This document shows, piece by piece, positions 27,279-36,213 of a DNA stretch of 64,000 bases. The DNA is taken from NCBI RefSeq assembly GCF_009663685.2, contig NZ_RCOG02000002.1:443499-507498 (forward strand), written 5' to 3'. The stretch comes from Cupriavidus sp. U2. Its GTDB lineage: Bacteria > Pseudomonadota > Gammaproteobacteria > Burkholderiales > Burkholderiaceae. The first letter of the stretch is position 1; every line of letters starts with the position of its first letter. The notes under the pieces are model-generated. The model searched no databases, was not told the origin of the DNA, and was given only the letters and a program-made list of their open reading frames with translations. The position numbers and the translations under genes were made by a program.

Positions 27279-28099
27279 CACGCGACATCCTCCCCGGCAA
27301 CCCCGCCCCGCCTTTGCCAGCCGCGGGCGACGATCCGGCCGACCGCCAGTTCGCCCGCACGCTGGCCAACGGCATCGACATCCTGCTGGCCTACCGCCCC
27401 GGCGAGGCGCTGCTGGGCAACCGCGATTTCGTGCAGCGCACTGGTCTGTCGAAATCCACGGTGGCGCGGCTTACCCATACGCTGGCCGTGCTGGGCTACC
27501 TGCGCCATGAGGCGGCGCTGGGCAAGTACCGCCTGGGGGCGCCGGTGCTGGCGCCCGGCTACCCGCTGCTGGCCAGCATGCAGATCCGTCAGGTGGCGCG
27601 CCCGCTGATGAAGGCGCTGGCCGATGAAACAGGCGGCGCCGTGTCGCTGGGCATCCGCGACCGCACCCAGATGATCTACGTGGAAACGGCGCGCTCGACC
27701 GACAACCTGGTGATGCCGCCCGATATCGGCGCGGCACTGCCCATGCTGACCACCGCCATCGGCAAGGCATGGCTGTGGCGCGTGCCGGCCGAATTGCGCG
27801 ATCCGGTATTGAACCGCCTGCGGCTGGCGTCGCCCGACGCCTGGCGCCGCGCCGAACCGGCCCTGGCCCAGGCGCGGCAGGATCTGGACGTGCTCGGCTA
27901 TTGCTCGAACCGGGCGGAATGGCGACACGACGTGTTCGGCTTCGCCGTGCCGCTGTGCAAGCCGGTCGATTCCCAATGGTTCGTGGTCAATGGCGGCGTC
28001 CCGGCGCGGCCGGGCACGTTCGACACCGTGCAGAAGCGCGTCGGGCCACGCCTGGTCGCCCTGGCGCGCACGCTGGAAGACCTGCTCGGACTGCGCTGA
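27275..28099 (+). CDS. IclR-family transcriptional regulator B (tandem paralogue)
   Basis: A 274-residue IclR protein closely resembling its upstream neighbour. The HTH is LGNRDFVQRTGLSKSTVARLTHTL, and then RLGAPVLAPGYPLLAS, MQIRQVARPLMKALADETGG and IRDRTQMIYVE follow in the same order as in regulator A. The N-terminus is longer by about 15 residues. The pair probably arose by tandem duplication and could form hetero-oligomers; that is inference. Confidence 0.9.
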   Translation: MTRDILPGNPAPPLPAAGDDPADRQFARTLANGIDILLAYRPGEALLGNRDFVQRTGLSKSTVARLTHTLAVLGYLRHEAALGKYRLGAPVLAPGYPLLASMQIRQVARPLMKALADETGGAVSLGIRDRTQMIYVETARSTDNLVMPPDIGAALPMLTTAIGKAWLWRVPAELRDPVLNRLRLASPDAWRRAEPALAQARQDLDVLGYCSNRAEWRHDVFGFAVPLCKPVDSQWFVVNGGVPARPGTFDTVQKRVGPRLVALARTLEDLLGLR

Positions 28100-28255
28100 C
28101 GGCCGGCCTCCCCCCGGCCGTCAGCGGACCGGCGCCTGTCCTGTCCGGATTGCATTCCCACTGCGACATGTTGGAAATATGACGAAGCCCCTGGGCAAGC
28201 CACGGCTTTCCCTTGACGGTGCAACGGTTCAATGGGCATCATTCGCCCCTCGATA

Positions 28256-28282
28256 CCGTAATGCGACTTGTTCGTATTACGG
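28256..28282. promoter_or_regulatory. 27-bp palindrome upstream of the TonB receptor gene
   Basis: CCGTAAT at 28256-28262 and ATTACGG at 28276-28282 form perfect arms. The inner bases CGA and TCG extend the symmetry. It ends 32 bases before the preferred start codon at 28315. It does not resemble a Fur box, so a specific repressor or activator is more likely. Confidence 0.55.
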
Positions 28283-28314
28283 TTTACGTTTTCATTGACG
28301 AGCCAATCCGCACC

Positions 28315-30495
28315 ATGACGTCCTGTCCGTCGCCGGCATCCCGCCGCCAGCACGCGCCCTCGCGCATCCGCCCTCTCGCCGCCTTTGCCCGCATGGCTGT
28401 CGTGGCCGGTTTTCCGCTTTGCGGAACGGCCATGGCCCAGACCGCACCGGCCGAACAGGCCCTGCCGTCGGTGACCGTGAGCGCCACGCAGGACATCGAT
28501 CTGGGTCCGCAGCTTCAGAAAAAGGCCTCCGGCGGTGCGCTCGGCAGCCGTTCGCAGCTGGACACGCCGTTTTCCACCACGGTCGTCAGCGGCGAAGACC
28601 TGGCTGACCGCCAGGTGACCAAGGTCGGCGACGTGTTCTTCAACGACGCCTCGGTGTCGGACAACAGCAACGGCAACAACGCCTGGGCGTCGTACGCCAC
28701 CGTGCGCGGCCTGCAGCTGGACTGGCGCAATGCGTTCAAGATCAACGGCATGCCGTTCATCGCCTACGGCATTACGCTGCCCTACGAACAGCTGGAACAG
28801 GTGGAACTGCTCAAGGGCGCGTCCGGCTTCATGTACGGCTTTGGCAATCCGGGCGGCACGGTCAACTACGTGACGAAGAAGCCGACCGACCAGTTCACGG
28901 CCAGCGTGGAACTGGGCTACCGGTCGTCGCATGTCTGGACCGAGCACGTGGACGTGGGCGGCCGGGCCGGCCCGGACAAAATGTTTGGCTATCGCCTGAA
29001 CGTGACCCACGAGGAAGGCAAGCCGGCCAATGCCGTGGGCATCAACCGCAATTCGGTGTCGCTGGGCCTGGACGCCCGCCTCACGCGCGACCTGACCTGG
29101 ACGTTCGACAGCCTCTACCAGGACCGCAATACCTGGGGCGCCACGCCGTCGTTCTACTTTGGCAGCCTCGCCGGCAACCAGCTGCCCGGCGTGATCAGCG
29201 GCCGCGGCGGTCTCTACGCCGGCCCGGACACGCATTTCTACTCCAACCTCCAGGTCTACCAGACGGGCCTGCGCTACGCCCTGAACCAGGACTGGACGGT
29301 CAGCACGACCTACAGTTTCAGCAAGCAGGCGCGCAGCCGTAACGAAAGCACGTTCTTCGTGTCGGACGCTGCCGGCAACTACACCAGCTCGCGCTACGAC
29401 GGGGCCGAGAACCAGCAGTTCAGCAACTGGACGACGATGGTCGAGGGCAAGTTCCGCACGGGCCAGTTCCGCCACGAACTCGTGGCCGGCGTGAGCTGGC
29501 AGCAGCAGATCGACCGCTATACGAGCAACTTCTTCAACGACCCCTCGCTGGCATCCGGCAACCTGTATGGTCCGTACACGGGCGTGCACTACAGCAACAC
29601 GGCGTTCCAGAAGTACCGCGCCGGCGATACCACCCAGAAGGCCGCCTTTGTCAGCGACACGATGCACCTGACCGACAAGTGGTCGGTGCTGGCCGGCCTG
29701 CGCGTGACCAACTACGAGCAGAACAGCTTCACTGGCACCGGTTCGGGTGACACCAGCTTCACCCGGAACGGGCTGCTGACGCCCACCGCGGCGATCATGT
29801 TCAAGCCGATGCCAAGCACCACGCTGTACGCCAGCTACGTGGAGTCGTTCGACGGTGGCGGCGTGGTGGCCTCCAACTACGCGAACGCCGGCCAGGGCCT
29901 GACGCCGGCCCGGAGCCGCCAGTACGAGGTGGGCGCCAAGACCGACCAGGGCATCTGGACGGGTACCGCGGCGCTGTTCCGCATCGAGCGCCGCAGCGAA
30001 TTCGCGCGCGACAACGGCGCGGGCGCGCTGCCGACCTTCGTGCAGGATGGCCAGTCGGTCTATCAGGGCCTGGAACTGGCCGGCTCGTCGCGGATCGGCT
30101 CGCAGTGGGAAGTGGGCGGCAGCGCGATGTTCCTGCACGCCGAGTACACCGAAGGCGATACCAACATCGGCAACCGCGTGGCGGGCGCCCCGAACTTCAT
30201 GCTGACCGGGCGTGTGGCTTACCGCATCCCGTTCGTGCCCGGCCTGAAGGTGGGCGTGGACGGCAAGTACACCGGCCCGATGAAGGCCGACGCCGCCAAC
30301 CACCTGAACCTGGGTGGCTACACGGTGTTCAATCTCGGCGCCACGTACAACACGCGCGTGTCCGGCAAGGAGCTGACGCTGCGCGCGGCGCTGACCAACC
30401 TGACCAACAAGCGATACTGGGGCTTCCAGTACGAAAACTACGCCCAGCCGGCGGACCCGCGCGCCCTCAGCCTGAGCGCGAAGATCGCGTACTAG
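28315..30495 (+). CDS. TonB-dependent siderophore-type outer-membrane receptor
   Basis: A 726-residue receptor. The signal peptide ends near AMAQ (residues 38-41), and the TonB box LPSVTVSA lies at 50-57. The plug domain has YATVRGLQLDWRNAFKINGMP and ELLKGASGFMYGFGNPGGTVNY, typical of FhuE/FpvA-like receptors. A 22-strand barrel follows, ending with aromatic Tyr. It imports a ferric siderophore or similar chelate with TonB-ExbBD energy. A longer frame starts at 28213 but would place 34 extra residues before the signal peptide and include the palindrome. No siderophore biosynthesis genes are in the window. Confidence 0.9.
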   Translation: MTSCPSPASRRQHAPSRIRPLAAFARMAVVAGFPLCGTAMAQTAPAEQALPSVTVSATQDIDLGPQLQKKASGGALGSRSQLDTPFSTTVVSGEDLADRQVTKVGDVFFNDASVSDNSNGNNAWASYATVRGLQLDWRNAFKINGMPFIAYGITLPYEQLEQVELLKGASGFMYGFGNPGGTVNYVTKKPTDQFTASVELGYRSSHVWTEHVDVGGRAGPDKMFGYRLNVTHEEGKPANAVGINRNSVSLGLDARLTRDLTWTFDSLYQDRNTWGATPSFYFGSLAGNQLPGVISGRGGLYAGPDTHFYSNLQVYQTGLRYALNQDWTVSTTYSFSKQARSRNESTFFVSDAAGNYTSSRYDGAENQQFSNWTTMVEGKFRTGQFRHELVAGVSWQQQIDRYTSNFFNDPSLASGNLYGPYTGVHYSNTAFQKYRAGDTTQKAAFVSDTMHLTDKWSVLAGLRVTNYEQNSFTGTGSGDTSFTRNGLLTPTAAIMFKPMPSTTLYASYVESFDGGGVVASNYANAGQGLTPARSRQYEVGAKTDQGIWTGTAALFRIERRSEFARDNGAGALPTFVQDGQSVYQGLELAGSSRIGSQWEVGGSAMFLHAEYTEGDTNIGNRVAGAPNFMLTGRVAYRIPFVPGLKVGVDGKYTGPMKADAANHLNLGGYTVFNLGATYNTRVSGKELTLRAALTNLTNKRYWGFQYENYAQPADPRALSLSAKIAY

Positions 30496-30537
30496 GATAT
30501 ACAATCGCGGTTTTTCCTTCCCGCCGAGCCCCCCGCC

Positions 30538-31740
30538 ATGACCACCCTTGGAACCCCCCTCTCCCTGTCCGCCACCAAAGTCATGCTGCTGGGCTCCGGC
30601 GAGCTTGGCAAGGAAGTGCTGATCGCGCTGCAGCGTCTGGGCGTGGAGACCATTGCGGTAGACCGCTACGAGAACGCGCCGGGTCAGCAGGTGGCACACC
30701 ACGCGCGCACCATCACGATGAGCGATGGTGACCAGCTCAAGGCGCTGATCGAGGCCGAGCGCCCCGACCTGGTGGTGCCCGAGATCGAAGCCATCGCCAC
30801 GCCGATGCTCGAAGCCCTGGAAGCCGCCGGCGTGGTCCGCGTGATCCCCACCGCCCGCGCCGCGCGCCTGACCATGGACCGCGAAGGCATCCGCCGCCTG
30901 GCCGCCGAAACGCTGGGCCTGCCCACCAGCCCGTACAAGTTCTGCGATTCGCTCGAAGAACTGCAGGCCGCCATCGACGGCGGCATTGGCTACCCGTGCG
31001 TGGTCAAGCCGGTCATGAGCAGTTCTGGCAAGGGCCAGAGCAAGATCGACGGCCCCGAGGATGTCAAGGCGGCGTGGGACTACGCCATGGCCGGCGGCCG
31101 CGTCAGCCACGGCCGCGTCATCGTCGAAGGCTTCATCGATTTCGACTATGAAATCACGCTGCTGACCGTACGCGCGGTGGGTGCCAACGGCCAGGTGGAA
31201 ACGCAATTCTGCGAGCCGATCGGCCATGTGCAGGTGGCGGGCGACTACGTGGAAAGCTGGCAGCCGCACCCGATGCACCCGAAGGCACTGGAATCGGCCC
31301 GGCATATCGCCCGCGCGGTGACGGCGGACCTGGGCGGCCAGGGCCTGTTCGGCGTGGAATTGTTCGTCAAGGGCGAGCAGGTCTGGTTCAGCGAAGTCAG
31401 CCCGCGTCCGCATGACACCGGCATGGTGACGATGATCTCGCAGTGGCAGAACGAATTCGAGCTGCACGCCCGCGCCATCCTCGGCCTGCCGGTCGACACC
31501 AGCCTGCGCGCCCCAGGTGCCAGCGCGGTGATCTACGGCGGCGTCGACGCGGAAGGCATCGTGTTCGACGGCGTGGACGAGGCCCTGCGCGTGCCGCAGA
31601 CCGAGCTGCGCCTGTTCGGCAAGCCCGAGTCGTTCACCAAGCGCCGCATGGGCGTGGCGCTGGCCTACGCCGCCGATGTGGAAACCGCCCGCGATCGCGC
31701 CAAGGAAGCCGCCGGCAAGGTCAAGCCGCGCAAGGCCTGA
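30538..31740 (+). CDS. purT: Formate-dependent phosphoribosylglycinamide formyltransferase
   Basis: A 400-residue ATP-grasp enzyme of normal PurT length. It makes formyl-GAR from GAR, formate and ATP in purine synthesis. The start [20 protein letters not shown] is the GAR-binding preATP domain. The ATP-grasp loop is [12 protein letters not shown], and [17 protein letters not shown] and [15 protein letters not shown] are highly conserved. It stands alone 42 bases after the receptor gene. A TACAAT box at 30500-30505 may be its promoter. A GCCTGAG repeat array begins at its stop codon. Confidence 0.96.
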   Translation: MTTLGTPLSLSATKVMLLGSGELGKEVLIALQRLGVETIAVDRYENAPGQQVAHHARTITMSDGDQLKALIEAERPDLVVPEIEAIATPMLEALEAAGVVRVIPTARAARLTMDREGIRRLAAETLGLPTSPYKFCDSLEELQAAIDGGIGYPCVVKPVMSSSGKGQSKIDGPEDVKAAWDYAMAGGRVSHGRVIVEGFIDFDYEITLLTVRAVGANGQVETQFCEPIGHVQVAGDYVESWQPHPMHPKALESARHIARAVTADLGGQGLFGVELFVKGEQVWFSEVSPRPHDTGMVTMISQWQNEFELHARAILGLPVDTSLRAPGASAVIYGGVDAEGIVFDGVDEALRVPQTELRLFGKPESFTKRRMGVALAYAADVETARDRAKEAAGKVKPRKA

Positions 31741-31788
31741 GCCCAGCCTGAGCCCTCCTGCCTGAGCCCAGCCTGAGCACGGCCTGAG
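31735..31788. repeat. GCCTGAG short tandem-repeat array at the purT stop
   Basis: GCCTGAG occurs at 31735, 31746, 31760, 31771 and 31782, with spacings of 11, 14, 11 and 11 bases. The first copy includes the purT stop codon. The array fills the whole gap to the convergent channel gene; no terminator hairpin is seen there. Confidence 0.8.
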
Positions 31789-31800
31789 GGCTTTCTCCCC

Positions 31801-33141
31801 TCACATCACCCGGTCTGCCCGATCCGTCGGCGCCGCCATCGGCTCGCGCGCGCCCGGGTCGGCCGCCGCCGCGGCCAGCGCCGCATGCGCGCCGCGCGGG
31901 GAATCGCGCAGGCCGCTCAGGTCTGCACCTGACGGCGACTGGTACAGGCGCAGCCCCAGCTCCGGCAGGATCGCGAACAGGTGGTCGAAGATGTCGCCCT
32001 GGATGCGCTCGTAGTCCATCCAGCCCGTACGCGTGCTGAAGCAGTAGACCTCGATCGGAATCCCCTGGGAGTCCGGCTCCATCATGCGCAGGTTCAGCAG
32101 CAGGTCGTGATGGATATCGGGATGCGCGCGCAGGAACGCGATGCCATAGGCGCGGAACGTGCCCAGGTTGGTCAGCCGGCGCCGGTTCACCGGGTCGGCG
32201 TCCGGGCCCTGCAGCGCCCGGTTGGTCTGCTCGACCTCCTGCTGCTTGACCTCCAGGTAGTCGTGCAGCAGCCGGAAGCGCATCAGCGCGCGCACTTCGG
32301 CATCGTCCAGAAAGCGTACCGACGTGGCGTCGATGCGCAGCGTACGCTTGATGCGCCGCGCGCCGGACTCGAACATGTGCCGGTAGTTGCGGTAGCTCTC
32401 CGAGAACAGCTTGTAGGTCGGCACCGTGGTCACGGTGTTGTCCCAGTTCTTCACCTTGACCGTGTGCAGGGCGATGTCCATGACGAAGCCGTCGGCATTG
32501 GACTGCGGCATCTCGATCCAGTCGCCGATGCGCAGCATGTCGTTCGACGTCAGCTGGGTACTGGCCACCAGCGACAGCAGCGTGTCCTTGAACACCAGCA
32601 GCAGCACCGCCGAGATCGCGCCAATGCCTGACAGCATCCACAGCGGCGAGCGGTCGATCAGGATCGACAGCACCAGCACGCCGCACACCAGCCACAGCGC
32701 CAGCTGGGCAATCTGCACGTACCCCTTGATCGAGCGGGTCTGCGCGCGGCGGCTGTTGGCGAAGACGGTCTGCCAGGCGCCGAGCACGCCCGACAGCATC
32801 AGGAACACGCTGACCCACGTGCCGGCATGCGCCAGCCGCTCGATCAGAATCGAAAACTTGCCCAGGTCGGGCACCTGGCTGATGCCGACCGTGATCACGG
32901 CCAGGAACACCGCATAGCCCAGCCGACGATAGGTGCGGTGGCGCATCAGCGCGGCCGCCCAGTCGCGGTTGCCCGACAGGCTCAGCACGCGATACACCAC
33001 ACGGCCCACCACACGGGCCACCAGCCACTGCGCGATGGCGGCAATCACCAGCAGCGCGAGCACATACAGCGAGATCTGCGCCCAGGGATGGGCGGGAATA
33101 CGTTGCTGGAACAGGTCCAGCAGGGCGTCAAATGTCATCAA
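31801..33141 (-). CDS. MscS-family mechanosensitive channel (YbdG-like)
   Basis: A 446-residue inner-membrane protein. Five hydrophobic helices span about 22-185, and the last (SGIGAISAVLLLVFKDTLLSLVAS) is the pore-lining MscS segment. A cytoplasmic beta domain (IGDWIEMPQSNADGFVMDIALHTVKVKNWDNTVTTVPTY) follows. The extended C-terminal region with FSESYRNYRHMFESGARRIKRTL is typical of the YbdG/MscM group. It releases solutes on osmotic downshift. Two ATG codons in a row begin the frame. Confidence 0.9.
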   Translation of the reverse strand: MMTFDALLDLFQQRIPAHPWAQISLYVLALLVIAAIAQWLVARVVGRVVYRVLSLSGNRDWAAALMRHRTYRRLGYAVFLAVITVGISQVPDLGKFSILIERLAHAGTWVSVFLMLSGVLGAWQTVFANSRRAQTRSIKGYVQIAQLALWLVCGVLVLSILIDRSPLWMLSGIGAISAVLLLVFKDTLLSLVASTQLTSNDMLRIGDWIEMPQSNADGFVMDIALHTVKVKNWDNTVTTVPTYKLFSESYRNYRHMFESGARRIKRTLRIDATSVRFLDDAEVRALMRFRLLHDYLEVKQQEVEQTNRALQGPDADPVNRRRLTNLGTFRAYGIAFLRAHPDIHHDLLLNLRMMEPDSQGIPIEVYCFSTRTGWMDYERIQGDIFDHLFAILPELGLRLYQSPSGADLSGLRDSPRGAHAALAAAAADPGAREPMAAPTDRADRVM

Positions 33142-33242
33142 GGCAATGCAAAGGCAATCGGTTCGGAACAGGCGACAAGTCTACTAGCCATGCGCCCGGG
33201 CGCCACACTTTGCATGCCTGATCCTGCAAATTCGGACGTGTC

Positions 33243-33560
33243 TCACGCCGGAAGCAGCTTCAGGCCGCCGATCCCGACAAAGATCAGCGCGATCAGTGCC
33301 AGCCGGGCCGGCGACGCGCTTTCGCCAAGAAACAGGATGCCCACCAGCGTCACGCCGATGGCCCCGATGCCGGTCCAGATCGCATAGGCGGTGCCCACCG
33401 GCAGTTGCCGCAACGCCGCGCTGAGCAGGTAGATGCTGGCCAGCGCCGCGCCAATGCCCAGCAGCGTCGGCCCGGGCCGCGTCCAGCCATCCGTATGTTT
33501 CAGGGCCAGCGCCATCACGATCTCGATCAGTCCTGCCACGACCAGCAGCGTCCATGCCAT
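33243..33560 (-). CDS. sugE: Small multidrug resistance protein, SugE/Gdx-like
   Basis: A 105-residue, four-helix SMR transporter. The essential membrane glutamate is Glu13 in GLIEIVMALALK, and LPVGTAYAIWTGIGAIGVTLVGILFLGES matches SugE/Gdx. The usual Trp three residues after this Glu is Met16 here. Gdx proteins export guanidinium with proton exchange; relatives export quaternary amines. The ATG follows GAGGAG. The leader carries an 18-bp palindrome, and a LysR-type regulator is divergent. No guanidine riboswitch was recognised. Confidence 0.85.
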   Translation of the reverse strand: MAWTLLVVAGLIEIVMALALKHTDGWTRPGPTLLGIGAALASIYLLSAALRQLPVGTAYAIWTGIGAIGVTLVGILFLGESASPARLALIALIFVGIGGLKLLPA

Positions 33561-33577
33561 GGTGTTCTCCTCAAATC

Positions 33578-33595
33578 GGGCAACCCCGGTTGCCC
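33578..33595. promoter_or_regulatory. 18-bp palindrome in the sugE leader
   Basis: GGGCAACC, CC, GGTTGCCC. These perfect 8-bp arms lie 18 bases upstream of the sugE start on its transcribed side. It could be an operator or a leader hairpin close to the ribosome-binding site. Confidence 0.5.
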
Positions 33596-33617
33596 TTCCT
33601 TGCGCCACACTGTAGGC

Positions 33618-33633
33618 TATGCAAATCGGCATA
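33618..33633. promoter_or_regulatory. LysR-type box between sugE and its regulator
   Basis: TATGC, six bases, GCATA. This interrupted palindrome of the LysR T-N11-A kind lies 36 bases upstream of the regulator start and 58 bases upstream of sugE. It is the expected site for a divergent LysR regulator. Confidence 0.5.
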
Positions 33634-33668
33634 ACAATTCGCGTAAATCGCGGAAAGGCAATGCAAAA

Positions 33669-34562
33669 ATGCAGGAGGCAGACTGGGACGACCTGCGCGT
33701 CTTTCTGGCCGTAAGCCGGCACGGGTCGCTGGCGGCGGCGGCGCGGGCGCTGCGGGTCAATCATTCGACCGTGCTGCGGCGGCTGAACAAGCTGGAGGAA
33801 GACCTTGGCACGCGGCTGTTCTCGCGCGACCTGGGCGGCTATGTGATGACGCCGGCCGGCGAAACGCTGGCCGGGCAGCTTGACGGCGTGGGCGAACAGA
33901 TCGACGCCGCCCAGCGCGTGCTGGCCGGGCGCGACACCGAACTGGGCGGCCCGCTGCGCGTGACCACCACCGATACGCTCGCCTATGGGCTGCTGATGCC
34001 GATCCTGGCCGATTTCCGGGTCCGGCATCCGCGTATCGAACTGCAGGTGGTGATCCACAACAACTTCCTGAACCTGACCCGCCGCGAGGCGGACGTGGCC
34101 GTGCGGCCGGCCTCGGCGCCGCCCGATCACCTGCTGGGCCGGCACGTGGGACGGCTGCAGACCGCGCCCTATGCGTCGCGCGACTATCTGGACCGGATGG
34201 AAGCACCGGCCCACGCGCACTGGCCCGGCCATTGGTGGGTGGTGCCGGACGACAGCCTCGCGCATCTGGCGCAGGCCCGCTGGGCGCTGGCCAACGTGTC
34301 CCCGGACCGCTGCGCCGTGCGCGCGGACAGCCTGGTGGCCATGGCGCAGGCCGTCCGGCTTGGCATGGGCGCCGGCATGCTGCTATGCATGCTCGGCGAT
34401 GCCGACGCGTCGCTGGTGCGGCTGGCCGAGCCCGACCCCGCGCTGGACACCCCGCTGTGGCTGCTGACCCATCCGGACCTGCGCCACAGCGCGCGCGTGC
34501 GCGCCTTCAACGACTTCGTCACCGACGCGCTGCGGCTGTCGCCCTGGGTGCTGCAGGACTGA
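33669..34562 (+). CDS. LysR-family transcriptional regulator
   Basis: A 297-residue regulator. The N-terminal winged HTH is DDLRVFLAVSRHGSLAAAARALRVNHSTVLRRLNKLE, with LGTRLFSRD as the wing. The periplasmic-binding-like effector domain follows from about residue 90. It belongs to the group in which Asn-His-Ser-Thr replaces the more common Gln-Pro-Ser-Val in the recognition helix. It is divergent from the SMR exporter gene and probably controls it and itself. Confidence 0.9.
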   Translation: MQEADWDDLRVFLAVSRHGSLAAAARALRVNHSTVLRRLNKLEEDLGTRLFSRDLGGYVMTPAGETLAGQLDGVGEQIDAAQRVLAGRDTELGGPLRVTTTDTLAYGLLMPILADFRVRHPRIELQVVIHNNFLNLTRREADVAVRPASAPPDHLLGRHVGRLQTAPYASRDYLDRMEAPAHAHWPGHWWVVPDDSLAHLAQARWALANVSPDRCAVRADSLVAMAQAVRLGMGAGMLLCMLGDADASLVRLAEPDPALDTPLWLLTHPDLRHSARVRAFNDFVTDALRLSPWVLQD

Positions 34563-34580
34563 AACGCCCTGCGCGCCGCC

Positions 34581-35780
34581 CTACTTTGCGTGCGGCGCGT
34601 ACATCGCCATGAGCTGCTCGTCGCTGAAGCCCCACTGGCGGGCGTCCTCGAACGCGATCACGGTGTCGTCCGCCTGGGTCAGGTCCAGCACCTCGGGTGG
34701 CAACGGCCTGGCGTCGGGCACCGAGTAGAACACCATCACACGCGGGCGCAGCGGTTCGCCTTCGTTCTGGCCGCAGACTACCGCCAGCCGGCCCGAACGC
34801 AGCCGCAGCACGGTGCCCAGCGGGTAGATGCCGATGGTGCGCGTAAACGCCTTGAATACGCGGCGGTCGAACAGCGTGTCAACGCGCACCGCGATGTATT
34901 CCATGGCGCGCGCCGGCGACCACGCCGGGTGTTTCGGGCGCGGCGAGGTCAGCGAATCGTAGGTGTCGCAGATGGCCGCGATCTTGGCGTGGACGCTGAT
35001 CTCGTGCTCCAGCAGCCCGAACGGGTAGCCGCGCCCGTCCACCCGTTCATGGTGGTGCACGCAGACATCGAGCGGAATGTTGGTGTAGAGCCGTGCCTCG
35101 TTCAGGATGCGGTAGCCGGCCGACGGATGGCGGCGCATCTGCTCCTCTTCCGACGGCGACAGGTCGCCGCCCTTCATCAGCAGGGATTCGGGCAGCGTCA
35201 GCTTGCCGATATCGTGCACCAGCCCGGCCAGGCCCAGTTCGCGCACCTCGCCGTCGGGCAGCTTGAGGTTGCGGCCCACGGCAATCATCAGCGCGCAGAC
35301 CGAGAACGAATGCAGGTACGTGTAGTCGTCCTTGACCTTGAGCCGGGCCATGGCCAGCAGCGCCTGCGAATGGCGCGACAGCGATGTCGACGCCGAATCC
35401 ACCAGCAGCAGCGCGCCGTGCGTTTCGAGCGCGCGGCCCATGCGGATGTCGTTGAACAGGTTGCCGACCAGCACGCGGCCGGTCTTGATCAGTTCGCGCG
35501 CACGCTCGAGTTCGTCCTCGAAGCTCGACTCGGGATCGTCGCTGGCGTCGCTGGCGTCGTTGGCCTCCATCATCTCCGGCGCCGCCGGTGTCGGCAGGTT
35601 CCGGCCCTTGAGGATGTCGATCCAGACGTCCTGCACGTTGGCGGACTGGATCTGCTCCACCTGCTCGTCGCTCGTCACCAGAAAACGCGACCGCCAGAAC
35701 GGGTGGTTGATCCACGGCCCGCCCAGCCTTGCCACGAACATGCCAATCTGCAGCTGTTCCGCCTTGATTCTTCTCAGCAT
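34581..35780 (-). CDS. HD-GYP domain cyclic-di-GMP phosphodiesterase
   Basis: A 399-residue protein. The N-terminal 55 residues are the DUF3391-type domain (IKAEQLQIGMFVARLGGPW). An acidic spacer follows, which contains a 9-bp DNA repeat coding DASDASDD. The HD-GYP domain spans about 135-320, with HD at 189-190 (LVHDIGKL), HHHERVDGRGYP at 242-253 and the GYP triplet intact. It should hydrolyse c-di-GMP to pGpG/GMP and so favour motility over biofilm. No receiver or membrane segment is present. Confidence 0.92.
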   Translation of the reverse strand: MLRRIKAEQLQIGMFVARLGGPWINHPFWRSRFLVTSDEQVEQIQSANVQDVWIDILKGRNLPTPAAPEMMEANDASDASDDPESSFEDELERARELIKTGRVLVGNLFNDIRMGRALETHGALLLVDSASTSLSRHSQALLAMARLKVKDDYTYLHSFSVCALMIAVGRNLKLPDGEVRELGLAGLVHDIGKLTLPESLLMKGGDLSPSEEEQMRRHPSAGYRILNEARLYTNIPLDVCVHHHERVDGRGYPFGLLEHEISVHAKIAAICDTYDSLTSPRPKHPAWSPARAMEYIAVRVDTLFDRRVFKAFTRTIGIYPLGTVLRLRSGRLAVVCGQNEGEPLRPRVMVFYSVPDARPLPPEVLDLTQADDTVIAFEDARQWGFSDEQLMAMYAPHAK

Positions 35781-36213
35781 GCAATCGCCCCTATCAAATG
35801 GCCCACGAAGCCCATGCCCGCGTACCCGTTCAGGCAGGGCTCTGGTCAGGCCGGCCCCTCGCGCTGATTCTTATCATTGGCCGCCATTATCGGCAGGCGG
35901 CCGGATTTCTTTAGTGTTTTTTTATTGTTTTCGTGGCACGCCGATCTTGCGGCGTCCGCATCCTGCAGCATGCCAAAGCCAGGCTCGCTCAGACCATATT
36001 GCCGCCAAAAAACAACACCACCGGCAACGGCGCAGCCCGGCATCGGGCGCTGCGCCCGGTGGCCCGGCGGGGCTTTGTTCGCCACCCCGCAGACCCCATC
36101 CCCCGGTTGCGCGAGACTTGTCCGCGCCAGGCCCGGCCCGCGCGTTCAGCTTGATATTCGCGGCGACTTGCCGTTATCTGTTGTCGACCACCGCCATTGC
36201 GTCTTCCTGCTTG
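35781..36213. other. Intergenic region with an orphan hairpin, no gene seen
   Basis: GGCCGCC at 35879-35885 pairs with GGCGGCC at 35896-35902, followed by GGATTTCTTTAG and then seven T. On the plus strand it looks like a terminator, yet no plus-strand gene lies upstream before 34562. The rest shows only the likely promoters of the HD-GYP gene and the DnaJ-type gene. Confidence 0.5.

Noticed and set aside
28213..28314. A Fur box before the TonB receptor.
   Set aside because: No GATAATGATAATCATTATC-like hexamer array is present; the palindrome there has a different sequence.
27898..31467. A 1189-codon minus-strand open frame across the IclR, TonB receptor and purT genes.
   Set aside because: It lies opposite three firmly identified genes and has a His/Arg/Gln-rich composition without motifs. 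It is a GC-driven artefact.
33561..33668. A guanidine riboswitch ahead of the SMR exporter gene.
   Set aside because: Only a short palindrome with a 2-base centre is visible; none of the known guanidine riboswitch cores was recognised.
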